Assembly (NCBI GenBank): GCA_949126835.1
Contig: OX421506.1
Coordinates: 17,304,447-17,368,446 of the forward strand
Direction: 5' to 3'
DNA: 64,000 nt
DNA from: Anisus vortex
Taxonomy: Eukaryota; Mollusca; Gastropoda; Planorbidae
Shown here: one piece after another, positions 11,700-22,681 of the stretch
How positions within the stretch are numbered: position 1 is the stretch's first letter
Layout: every line of letters starts with the position of its first letter
Translations under genes and position numbers: made by a program
The notes under the pieces: model-generated
Told to the model about the DNA's origin: nothing
Databases searched by the model: none
The model's input: the letters and a program-made list of their open reading frames with translations, nothing else

Positions 11700-11820
11700 G
11701 GAATAAGTCTAATTATTATTACTAAATTACCAACAGGGATGTTATCACCCTCATGAAGTAGTGGAAATATCTTAAGGGCATTTGCTTTCGCCCGGGGTGG
11801 TTGGCGACGCTAAAGATAGT
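11700..11820. repeat. Intron segment paralogous to 29196-29300
   Basis: 'actaaattaccaacagggat' followed by 'gttatcaccctca.gaagt' and 'cc..gggtggt.gg' occurs at both places. Each copy lies a few hundred bases after a B exon (B2 and B3), as expected if cassettes were duplicated with their introns. Confidence 0.65.
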
Positions 11821-12049
11821 CATGAATGCTTAGAGAACTATTTAATTAACTATCTCCAAATTTGTAAATACTTTTTCAGGCCTCTATAAACCATGGCCGA
11901 ATGTCTAAAGTTTGCAAACTAGAAAATGTATCCCCCACCTTTTTATTTAAAGAGAAAATAATATGACACTAGAATATACATATCTGTTCCCCGTGCAAGC
12001 AAAACATGAACATACTTGAGCATCCATAATAATATATATTATATATCTC

Positions 12050-13092
12050 TCACTCTCTCATCCCTCTCCGTGCCGGCTGGCGCTTGAGGCGGAAGCCAAG
12101 GATCTCCATTTGTCTCTATCTGTTTCATCTCGAGGTGCTGTCTCAAAGTTCAGGCCTGAAGCCTTTAAGTCCCTTTCTGCCACCCTTCTCCAAATTTCAT
12201 TTGGTCTGCCTTTCGATCTTTTCCCCTAGGGGGTCCATCTCAGGGCTGTCATGGGGAGGTAGCCAGCTGACATTCTGCAGAAGTGTCCTATCCATCTCCA
12301 TCTCCTTGCTGAGATGCTCTCTGCTAAAGGATTACTCCTGTTTTCTCATGTAGATCCTCATTTGATATCGAGTTTGGCCAGAAGATCTTGAGGATGCGGC
12401 GAAGGCTTTGTGTCTGGAACATCTCTAGTTTCCTTTCTATGGTATTTGTGGTTTTCCAGCACTCCGACCCATACATCAGGACGCTGAGGACATTGCTCTT
12501 AAATATCCTTATTTTTGTTTGGAGGCCAAGGCTCGACGTCCTCCATCTGGGTCTGAGCAGTGCAAAGGCCGGTTATGCCTTACTGATTCTGCTATTGATT
12601 TCCAGATCACAAGCGCCATTTGTTGTCATTTTACTGCCTAGGTAGGTAAATTCTTTAAAATCCTCTACTTCTTCCTCGCCTATCGTGACAGGGGTGTTGA
12701 TAGTCTTATTGTTTCTCATTATCTTTGTTTTCCGTTTGTTTACCTTGAGTCCTATGGTGCTTGCTATATCATTCAGACTGCTTGTCTTTGTTTGATTATA
12801 GTGATGTCTGCTGGATAGAAGGGCTATGTCGTCTGCGTAGTCAATGTTTCTAGTATTCAGGAGAGGGATCATTGAATGCCTTGTCGCTTGCCCTGTGTGG
12901 TCTGTTGAAGTACCCAGTCTATTACAAGAGCAAATAGGGGGGGGATAGGAAGCATCCCCGTTTCACTCCCGTCTTTACATAAAATGGGTGTGAGAGTTCA
13001 TTGTTGTGGATCACTCTGCATTCAAAGTTTTCGTAAAAGGCTTGCATGATCTTTACCAGTTTCTGTGGAATGCCATAGTGTCTTACATTTCA
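12050..13092 (-). pseudogene. RTE-like LINE RT domain, 3' half of a twin-primed insertion
   Basis: The minus strand encodes in order HYGIPQKLVKIMQAFYENF, KTGVKRGC, NIDYADDIALLSS (catalytic YADD), FTYLGSKM, YGSECWKTT and a C terminus running to about 12065. Frameshifts break it, but motif order and spacing are normal. At about 13092 the coding switches strand into the endonuclease domain (next entry). Confidence 0.7.
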
Positions 13093-13960
13093 CTCAGGAG
13101 AAACTATCATATGGTCTGGAAGGCACGACGAAAGCACCAGGAAGTAGTAGCCCTCATCATTAGCAGCCTCTTGCAATGGAAACCCATTAATAAACGTCTT
13201 CTCAATGTACGACTGAATATTCGAGGTTCTCAAAACTGTCCCTGATAGTCGCTTATGCCCCAACTGATGGAGCAGATGAAGAAGACAAAGATCGCTTCTA
13301 CAGCTCACTTCAATCAGTCCTAGATGACACCCCGAGACATGACGTTCTGCTGATGATAGAGGATTTCAACGCTATGGTAGGAAGCAACAACAAGAATAGG
13401 GAGAGAGTTATGGGTCGACAAGGAATAGGCGAAATCACAGACAATGGGGAAGACTTGTGGGTCTCTGTGAAGAGAACAACCTCATCATTGGTGGCACAAT
13501 CTTTCAACACAAAAAGTACCACAAACTAACATGGACTTCACCTGACGGACAAAGCAAGAACCAGATAGATCACATAATGATCAACAGCAAATAGAAAAGA
13601 TCCCTACAGGGCGTATTAGTGATGCGACATTCAGAAGTAGGAAGTGATCATAACTTGCTGATAGCAAAAATAGCTCTCAAGTTAAGGAAAACCAGAATGG
13701 GAGGAAAAAGAAATCAGCGATTCGACGTCGAGCAACTAAAATGACACAGCCATCAAGAACCAATTCAAATCCGTACTAAGGAATAAATGTAACATCCTTC
13801 AAGATAAAACAGCAATAAGCATAGACGCATTTAATGAAGCTATGACAGAAACGGCAAAAGAGACCATAGGATACAAGAAAAGCAATAAAACTGCGTGGAT
13901 ATCTGCAGACACATGGAAAGCGATCGAGGAGAGGAAGAAGCTATTACACAATGTAACAAC
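13093..13960 (+). pseudogene. RTE-like LINE endonuclease domain, inverted 5' half
   Basis: The plus strand reads SGETIIWSGRHDE, WKPINKRLLNVRL, VAYAPTDGADEED, EDFNAMVG, TWTSPDGQSKNQIDHIMI and GSDHNLLIAKIAL. These are the ordered motifs of the exonuclease-endonuclease-phosphatase domain that precedes RT in RTE/L1-type ORF2. The usual GDFNA has become EDFNA, and stops interrupt the frame. Its orientation is opposite to the adjoining RT. Confidence 0.7.
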
Positions 13961-15702
13961 ATTTCTGTTAATGTTAATTTTTTTAATGCTTTTTACTTAA
14001 TTTTGGTATGCTGATTTCAATGGTACCATTGGTTTTTGCTCTATCATCAAGATTTCTTGAGAAAAAGCATAAAGTATATTTTGGAGTTTTCGTACATGTG
14101 TAATGCATTTATAACATTATATATATATGCTGATTTTTTGGTCTATTTTCTATATAATCCCACTTTTCATGTTACTTTTCCTATATATGTTTATTTATAT
14201 TGATTTAGAGCTTTAAAAAATAATATTAGCACATTTTGGGTACGATTTAATTACTGTTACACGATGGAGCGCCAAGCATCTAAATCAATAATCGTTCAAT
14301 CAATTTATTTGAAACTTTCTACATTTATTTATAAATTGATAACTTAGAACATGATTGCTTAGACTACAGTTACTATTACTACTAAGTCCCCTTATAAATG
14401 AGAAAAACTTTATAGTTTTTTTTCTAAAGATTGACAATTTTGTTAGTGACCTAATTAAATATAAGTAAATCAAATTAAAAGAAAAAAGTTGAAAAAAAGA
14501 CAAGTAGAAGCGGAACGCCGTAACAAATCAAAGAAAGGTACAATGAACAAATCTGGACAATTTAATGTTTATTGTTGTTTTTCTGTTTATGTATATGTCA
14601 TTGTTGAAGAAATATAAGTTTGTGGTGTAGTCTACTGTAAAAAAAAAAAATGGAAAGTTTTTTTTCAGTCATTTTTTTCTAAATGTGATGCAACCCCACG
14701 GAATGGTACTGAAGTCGGCAAAATGACATATTTAGTTTAATGTATTTAATAAACGCGAATTCATTCATCTATACAGTGTTTTTGTGGTATTTTGGTCAGT
14801 AAAATCTTACAATTTTTAAAGTCCTTTGAGATATGTTCATTAAACTTATGAGGATGATGCATAGATGTATATTGCAGGTAACTAGCTAGTTACTGTTATG
14901 TTTGTCTCTTTCATAATTTTCAAATGAATATTATTTATAAGTTATAAAATAATTTTTTGGGCAATTTATGTAGACCAAAATGAAAAAAAATATAATTTCA
15001 TAATTTCTTAAAAAATAACAACCAAAACTACCCAGTTACCCACAAAAAACTATAATACAACAAATATATATTTAAAACTTTCATAAAACCATCTTAGTTT
15101 AGACAATTTCAAGATTTTAAAAAAGATGTTTTTTTCAAGATGGTCGCCATTGCCATGGTAATCAATACTCACATCATTATAAAAATTTTTTTTTTTTTTT
15201 TAGTCTATCCTAGTCATATATAATATGGGGGTGAAACATTACAGTATTTAACATGTAACTACATGATATAGCTTAATAATGCAGCTAACCCCATTATTGA
15301 TTTTTTGGTTTTATTATAAAACGGTTGAAGCAATAAAAAAAACCAATGTCAGACTCAGCATAGTCAAATTAATTAAGAAACATAAAAAAATTTAGATAAA
15401 CTGAAAAAAAGTTTGTTTTTTTGTTACATGGTGTTATATATATATATATATATAATATAAAATTATAATATATGACGGAGAAACGAATTATTACAATGTG
15501 TTTTGTTAAAAGAGAAAGAAAAGATAAGAAACCATATCACAATTGAATACTTAATAGCTCATATATGAAGCTATTGGATTTAAAAACGCCACTTTAGTTT
15601 TTATTATATTTTTTTTCTAACGTTACTCTAATATCATTAGATATATAATATAATATTATATTACTTTTAAGAAAATGTTAATTATTATTAATTGTTTTTC
15701 AG
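13961..15702. other. Intronic stretch, mostly featureless
   Basis: AT-rich with homopolymers. A short plus-strand Lys/Arg/Glu-rich frame at about 14465-14530 (LKKRQVEAERRNKSKK) has a weak donor but no pyrimidine tract and the wrong phase, so I do not call it an exon. Around 15540-15660 sequence resembles the intron upstream of C1 ('aatacttaatagctcatat', also at 2736). Confidence 0.45.
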
Positions 15703-15753
15703 AAACAGAAAAAGAACAAATGTTGGACAGTGAAAGATCAAAACTTAAATTAG
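15703..15753 (+). CDS. Exon C2 of plus-strand coiled-coil gene
   Basis: A 51-bp exon with a TTGTTTTTCAG acceptor and GTAAGT donor. Joined to B2 it reads KTEKEQMLDSERSKLKLG, with heptad-like Leu/Met spacing. Same length, phase and donor as C1 and C3, ending LG like C3. Confidence 0.7.
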   Translation, partial: KQKKNKCWTVKDQNLN

Positions 15754-18359
15754 GTAAGTTCTTTTTATTACTTAAAAACACAATTATACTATCACATTTA
15801 AAAAATGAAAAGTAAAATATTCCATTTGGACGGATTCACGAGGCGTTAACTAATTTAGTGGCCATAGAGCATTGTGTTAGGAGCTCATTGCCCAGCCCTC
15901 TTCGCTTTTAAGTTTAAATCTATCCCATTCTATAGCACTTGACTAGGATCGTTTTAGCTGTAAATTGACTTAGTTTTACAATAAGTCTGTTTTTGAGAGC
16001 CGTTGAGTTCAGCTAGTCCAGTCCCACGCTTACTCTATGCCTTAATCTTATTGCAATAATCAGATAATGTATGTTTTCGCTTGTGTTAACTAATTTTCAG
16101 TACTTAAAGCAAATTATGTAGTTTTACTTATAAATAAACTTAAGAATAGGCCTAATTTTACAGTATTTTCGACAGTGTTTCAATTGACTTCTTTAAAAGG
16201 CGTTGTGAACTACTATAAAGTATAGTTACTTCATTATTAAGACCTTTAAGAGCCAGAAAATCAATATATACACTATGTTATACATTTAATCAGTAATGCA
16301 GTTATTTCTAGCACTTTCATTCACGTATAAGGGTTGGGTTAAACATACTGAAGCCACAGTCAGCCAGCGAGCGAAACGCAATTGGGTATTTAATTTAGCC
16401 CACGCACATGTAGCATGTTAACAAAGGTAAATGCACTACTGATGTCGAGTGCTAATACACTGCAAGTGGGCTTTTAATTAAGTCGTAACACATAACACTG
16501 CCCAACCCAAAAAGAAAGAAAAATGACTATATTTGACATAGGAAATTTTTTATTTATTGTAACACATAACAATCAATCTGCAAATACCATCCTGTACACA
16601 TGGAAGCCTATACCGTAAAATTCCAAGATGTTCTTCTTATCGTACACGAAAAAAAGCACTCACGACTTTAAATTTAGAGTAAAAATTATTGTACCACTCA
16701 CGGATTACACTGGTTCTGATGGAAACCACTATTAGTGGTGTGGACGCTCATAGTTCAGTAACGATGTGAGTTAACTGTACCACTAACTTGACTATAACTA
16801 TAATAAATCATCGTATAAACTATATATCAAGCATAGTGCGTTCTTGTACTATCAGCCAGCCAGGCGCCAAAATAAACTTACTGGAATATCTGCCTCTGTT
16901 TAAATGTTAAACAATGTTATATGTCTTCCGGGCGTCAACAATAAAAACATTGATTATCCTGTTACATATAAGTTCCGGTTCAACGCTATATATGTGTGTC
17001 GGGCGCCAGCAATTATATGGCCATTAGTAATATGGATTTGTTCCTGCCGGTCGGCATTACTGCAGCCACCCACAACTGTGAAAAAAGGGCGCGCCATTCT
17101 GACCAACAAGTTACGCCTGCAACGCCCACATTACGCATCGGATTACTTGCACTTGTTTTGACACGGGCAACAAATGTATGCAGCTACGTCCACCTGCTAT
17201 ACATTGAATTAAATGCTCCTGTATCATGTGATCAAGTTCGCCAGAGCGGCTAATGTATTAACCCGCAACACATGAGAGTCATTCAGCTATCCCTTAAAGT
17301 ATATTTCATGAAAGCTGACATTACTTATCTTTAAATTGGATTATACTAACTTCATATATTCAAATTAGTTGTGATGAGTCATCCTAGCGTTAAGGTGGGA
17401 ATAGGGAGAGGGAAAGAGGGAGGAGGTATATGCGCCTGCGGAGGTGGTTGAAGATAGCTTACGATTGACGACAAATTCTTGGATATTAGAGGGTGTTGGT
17501 GAGACCGACCGAAGCGTAACTTGTATTGTGCATATAGGATTGAGCGTAACGCCACTTGCTGAAATGGAACGACGTTTCGCTGACAGTTATTTAAAGTGAA
17601 ACTGTATATGCATAGATACATTACATCTCATTCTTACACTCGTTCATTATGGGCTTGTGTTAGAATAGTGTAATAAAACTATCGATCTTTTCTTCCCCTG
17701 GAATGAAGATTGTTAGTTAAAACAAACTTATCCTAGCCCTTAATCTTAATATATTTGGTTATTGGCGTGTGTAGTTTCAATTGTTCTATTTCTTTTCATG
17801 TTGCCACAGTCTCGGGTATAATTTCTTACGTTCCTATTCTTCTTCTTTTTAAATTATATCTTAAATTTTAATTATTTTCTTGTCTTCTGTCTTCTTCTTC
17901 CTAGTTGTAATTTAATATATTTTCCTTTTTTATAACTATAAATGAAAAAGCTCATTAGCTCCTGTTCTTTTAAATCATTTTTTCCTAATTAAAAAAATAT
18001 TTATCATACTAATTCATTGTCATTTTTTTGCACGGTTTAAGAACATTACAGCTAGTAAAATATTGCCAGTTAAGACAGGTGTCTTAAAAAAAAAGCGTAA
18101 ATATTGTATCATTGGTGAATTTTTTTTATAAATGGAAATGAAGCAAAAATAGTAGATTTTGTCTTTTAAAATAATACAATTACCAAAGCAAACATTACAA
18201 TGTGTACAATTAAAAAGTAAACGTTTATTTTAATAGAATTAGCAAAAAATAATAATGAGTGAATTTTACGAGTAATTCACAATTTATACAACAACAAAAA
18301 AGATATGATAAAATGAAAGCAAAAGATATCTGTAGCCAGGGGGCCAGATGTGTATATAT

Positions 18360-18408
18360 AATGTATATAAATAAATAAATATATATATATATATACACAC
18401 ACACACAT
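18360..18408. repeat. Compound (AAAT)n (TA)n (CA)n microsatellite
   Basis: Runs of AAAT, TA and then CA repeats in the C2-A3 intron. Confidence 0.9.
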
Positions 18409-18766
18409 GGCTACAGATGGAAGAATGTGTCTATTACAAAGCACAAAAGAAATAGTGATAGAAATAGGTCAGCACTTGTAAACAAATAGATACAATGCTT
18501 TAATTAACAATGCAACGACAGCTAAACAAATACTTTGTCGTAGATGGAAAAATTGGGAAAAATTCAACTACTATTTTTCAATCTCATAAAGAAATACACA
18601 TGTAAACGATAACTAAAGTTAATGCATGCTTAGATCCCCCCAAAAAGGATTATAAACTTGCCAATGTCTTGTTGACAAAAATTAAATCTAATTATAACTA
18701 AATTCCCCAACAAAGTAGGGTGTTTAAAGGCTTTAAACTTATTTAAACGTTAAACCTTTGAAGTAA

Positions 18767-18812
18767 AGTAAAGTACCCTTCGGACCAAACCGATCATGGG
18801 GCCTTGAAACCT
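18767..18812 (-). repeat. SINE 3' fragment
   Basis: 'aaagtaaagtacccttcgga' and 'ccaaaccgatcatgg' match the 3' part of the tRNA-derived SINE at 32300-32552. The tRNA-like head is absent. Confidence 0.5.
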
Positions 18813-18925
18813 TTGAAGACTGGCCCAAAAATAACTCGCAACAATTTTAAATATTTATTTTGCATATAATTTTTCATATTATTCCCTTACTCCAATCATT
18901 TTGTTTGCTTTTATCTTTTCTTTAG

Positions 18926-18976
18926 AATCACTACTGGGCATCATCGCTGAAAAGGATAAAAATCTGTCTTCCAAAG
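18926..18976 (+). CDS. Exon A3 of plus-strand coiled-coil gene
   Basis: A 51-bp exon with a TTTTCTTTAG acceptor and GTAATA donor. In phase 1 it reads ESLLGIIAEKDKNLSSKG, paralogous to A2. The intron that follows is enlarged by the LTR retrotransposon at 20102-27393; without it the A3-B3 distance falls to about 2.4 kb. Confidence 0.7.
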
Positions 18977-19859
18977 GTAATAAAATATTTAAGAATAAGC
19001 CTTAACAAAACGTGCATTAATGAATAGGTTAATGACAATTATTTGATATTTAAGGTCCGACACATGTCTAGAATTTTTTATTTATTTCGCATACCTAAAA
19101 AAATTTAATTGCCCTATCACACTTAGCTGTGTGTTTTATGCCATAGCAACCATAAAAATTACAGACAAACAGTTTTATAAAATTTCTTATAACTTTTTAA
19201 TTCAATTTAATAATTCAATTCTTTTTTCTGTTATTGCTTTGAATTTACATTACCTATCTTTCCATGCATGATTATGCTGATAGCTTTATTATTTAAAAAA
19301 AGATGAATTTTCTACTAAAAATGCATATACAATTTGCATATTGATACATGAAAAATCAAAAATTTAAAAAAGTTATCAGTGAATCTTCAAAATCGTGCAT
19401 TGGATTAAACAAAACATAGTGATAAAGATAATTGCCAAGTTTTAATTTTCTGCGATGATTAGTTACAGATGAGTAGCAAATCAAATGAAAAAAAAAAGAG
19501 AAAAAATACAAACATGAGAAAAAACGAAAAAAGAAAGAAAACTGTGCTCTGAAAGTAACTAAGCATGCATTTTTAAATGTGTTATATTAGGATTTTCAAG
19601 TTCAAATATTGTGTAAGAACTGTATTTTATTATTAAAGCAATGGATAAACTGTCTCAATTTGTAAAAAATCTCAAATACGATAAAATTATTTTTTTACGC
19701 ATAATTAGACAGGTGTCTATCCTTAAATTGTAAAGGGTTAGGCTTTATCGTCAAAGCTTTTTTTTTAGGGCATGGAGACGTTCATTATAACTATATTGTA
19801 ACTAATTAGGCAATATTTAACTTAACCTACCATCGTCATCAATTGTCAAACTTCCAGAG

Positions 19860-20101
19860 ACCCAATAAATTTATGCCAAACAGTTTTACCCCAACCCACC
19901 ACCATATATCTCTTATTCTTTATCGCTTTCTGTGGAACATAAGGTAACCACAAAGTTCCGCCAGGCCTCCCTATCCTGGGCGAGCCATCTGATTTCCTGC
20001 CATGTTTTCTTGGTGGATTTTGCTTTCTCGTCCATTGTTCTCCTCTACGTTCCCATTTGTCTTCCCCTTCGCCTTTTTCTTAATGGTGTCCATTTATATG
20101 C
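19860..20101 (-). pseudogene. RTE-like LINE 3' end, distal part (split by LTR element)
   Basis: Minus-strand reading gives RKRRRGRQMGT, KKTWQEIRWLAQDREAWRNF and LCS, the extreme C terminus of RTE-type ORF2. The reading continues from the segment at 27394-27620 on the other side of the LTR element. The two halves meet at the duplicated TATGC. Confidence 0.7.
20097..20101. repeat. Target site duplication TATGC (5')
   Basis: TATGC directly precedes the 5' LTR and is repeated at 27394-27398 directly after the 3' LTR. Confidence 0.9.
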
Positions 20102-20556
20102 TGCTATGAAGCCATAAAATAATATATAGGTAGTAGCTATATTAATAATTAAAAAGTCGAAATAAAACCCATTTTTGGATATTAAGAAAACCTATATCGG
20201 AAGTAGATATAGTCAAGTGACTGTCCATGCGGTCGGCAGTCTTTTCTCATAACTCACAAGGAACGCAGGCATTATTTTAGACTCAGGAAAGATAAATAAA
20301 ATTGTGTATTATGTTGATACTATAAAGCTATATTTGTTCATTGGATGTGAAGTGTCAACTGTTAATGAATTGTTATTAAATAATATGCTGCAATAAGTCG
20401 TTCTTTTATTATTTACAAGTTTGGAAGTTATATTGTGGTGATGTCGTCCATTTTGATGTTCAAATCAATCAAATAATTCAGCTACTGCAACTCAAATACT
20501 CTGAGAAGACTGGTGGTAATGTTTGATAGTCCAATAATAATAATAGGACATCAACA
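20102..20556 (+). repeat. 5' LTR of element 1
   Basis: 455 bp, TGCTATGAAG...ACATCAACA. By eye it is the same as 26939-27393 along its full length. Confidence 0.93.
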
Positions 20557-22681
20557 GGTTTGGTGGCAGCTAACAGAGAGAGAAGCTGAAGGATATAATA
20601 TTATGTTCAAATTCGAAACTTTTTGAACTTTTTGAAGACGTACTACAAACCACATGGAAAATTATGTGAGTACCAGTTTTTGAACAAAACTGAAGCCTGA
20701 GTCAATTATTTCAAATACATATACTATTTATATGATTGAGCACTATAATAGCTCTAAGAAAATATAACATTTGTACACCGATGACAAATATTTCATCATT
20801 GGAAAATTCGATACAAAAAATCGAAAAAAAGTGACTATACGCAGATCATTATTTAATATTTGCAACCGGAAAAAGTTTCGTTCCCACATGTTATCAACAA
20901 GGAACCTAAACTATATACATATGTTCAAGTCCGATGTTCAAATCCGATGTGACACAACCATGTGTTGAATTTTATGTAGCCTATGTTCAAATCCGATGTG
21001 ACACGACCAGGTGTTGAAATCTGATGTGTTGAAGTCCGATGTGCTTATCGGAAGATAAATAAATAACATTAAATAACTTTAAATATAATTAATATTTAAT
21101 CTGTATACCAAAGACTTTGACATTAATTTTAATTAATGGTATACATTTTTTTCTTGTGTTCATTCTAAAATTGGATTATACCATACTGAAGTGGAAACTT
21201 GAAGCAAAGATACAGTGTGAACATTCATTGGATTATTAAATAATTAATTAAGTTTCTTCTGGATTTCTACTCTGGATTTACATTGCAGTAATTTCATACA
21301 GTGAATGTGTTTTCATTTGGATTATTAAGTAATCTTTAATTTAATCATATTTTTTACATTCATTAGTATGAATTATATATATATATGTATTATTTATGTA
21401 TAAAGCGGGCTTTGGTTGGCGGTAGTTTTTAATTAAATCTCTTGTCTATTCTTATTCTGTCTATCATCTATTTCTATTTCTTAAAAGAGATTGATTAGAA
21501 ATGATTCTTTGTTAGGGTTATTTCTGTTAGTTGTCTTGACTTTGTTTGTTATTGTTAAGAATTATTAAAGTAAAATTACTATAGTCTTGTCAATGTTATA
21601 CATGTTGTGATTCTTTGTCAGAAATTCCTCTATCATTTGTGGTCCAAGCAGCATTAGTGTATTGTGATTGTGTTTTTTTTTTTCTATTGTTACTTGATAT
21701 AATTTTTTTGTTGTGTATTTTTTGAAATATCATTAATATGCATTGGTTAGTTTTTGCTCTCTGAGTATAATAGTCTATGGTAAGAACATTAACAATAATA
21801 AGTTCACCTAGATAATAATAATATGAATATTCACATTCATAACTATATAATTTAAGTAGTGCCAAATTACATGTAACTACAATTAACAAAATAATAATTG
21901 ATATCTAATACATGTAACTACAAATGTACAAAATATACACAATATAACAGGTAAAATAACCTAAATAAAAATAATATTGTGCTTTGCAGTGCTACTGTAA
22001 TAATATTATCTAGAATTTACATTGCTATTAATTATAGTAAAATTATTGTGTATTGGCATTAATGAAAATGTACTTCCAGTAATCACTATAAAAATGTACT
22101 TCCAATACTGATAATAATTACATCCATTTCAATTGCTCATAAGAATAATATCATAGTCGCTTATGATAACATTAATCTAATTGTTATATGCCATCCTCAA
22201 TAATAATAATAATATTATATATGTGCTACCATTGGTAATAATAAGATTGTACATTGCTTTGCGGAAAATAATTGTGCAACCTATATAGTAATAATAAGTC
22301 ACAATAGTAAAAAGTGACTTACACTTGCTTTAAACTCTACTATAAAATTGCTAATAATAATAAAATAAACAAGCCATAATAGAAAATGTGTCTTGGCTTA
22401 GCATACTTGTTGACATTCTAGCATTTTGCATTCTGAATTATAAACATTTTACTACAGCATAGGATTAAAAAAAAAAAAAAAAAGTTGCTGTGATATTATA
22501 TGACTGCTCATTCTGTATTTAATAAATATTGTCATTCAGTAATATAAAAATGCTCATTCAGTAATTAATAAATATTGCCATCCAGTATAGGAATAAAACA
22601 TTGCTGTACTATAAAATAGTGCATTATAATAATTGTACTGTACTATAATATAATAAATCTTGACATTCATAATAAACAATA
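20557..22681 (+). other. Long untranslated leader of element 1
   Basis: About 2.1 kb, AT-rich, with no supported ORF. At 20921-21055 it holds a degenerate minisatellite built on GTTCAAATCCGATGTG (about five units). Such a leader may carry packaging signals; this is inference. Confidence 0.6.
20560..20577 (+). promoter_or_regulatory. Putative primer-binding site of element 1
   Basis: TTGGTGGCAGCTAACAGA begins four bases after the 5' LTR. It contains the TGG expected to pair with a tRNA CCA end. I cannot assign the tRNA. Confidence 0.5.

Larger units (their letters stand above)
15754..18925. other. C2-A3 intron, including an unclassified GC-richer block
   Basis: Most is AT-rich. The block at about 16300-17690 is clearly richer in G+C, contains two overlapping 85-aa frames (16904-17253) and a 'gtaataaaac' polyadenylation-like signal near 17661, and repeats 'gtaacacataaca' (16483, 16559). 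It looks like part of a transposable element, perhaps LTR-like, but I could not define ends or coding motifs. Confidence 0.4.

Noticed and set aside
14465..14545. Possible coiled-coil exon (LKKRQVEAERRNKSKK) before a GTACAA donor
   Set aside because: No pyrimidine tract or acceptor in the needed phase, stops in the phase-1 frame, and no counterpart before C1 or C3.
16904..17253. Two overlapping 85-aa ORFs as a gene
   Set aside because: No recognisable domain, no splice support, and they lie in a block that looks like transposon-derived sequence.
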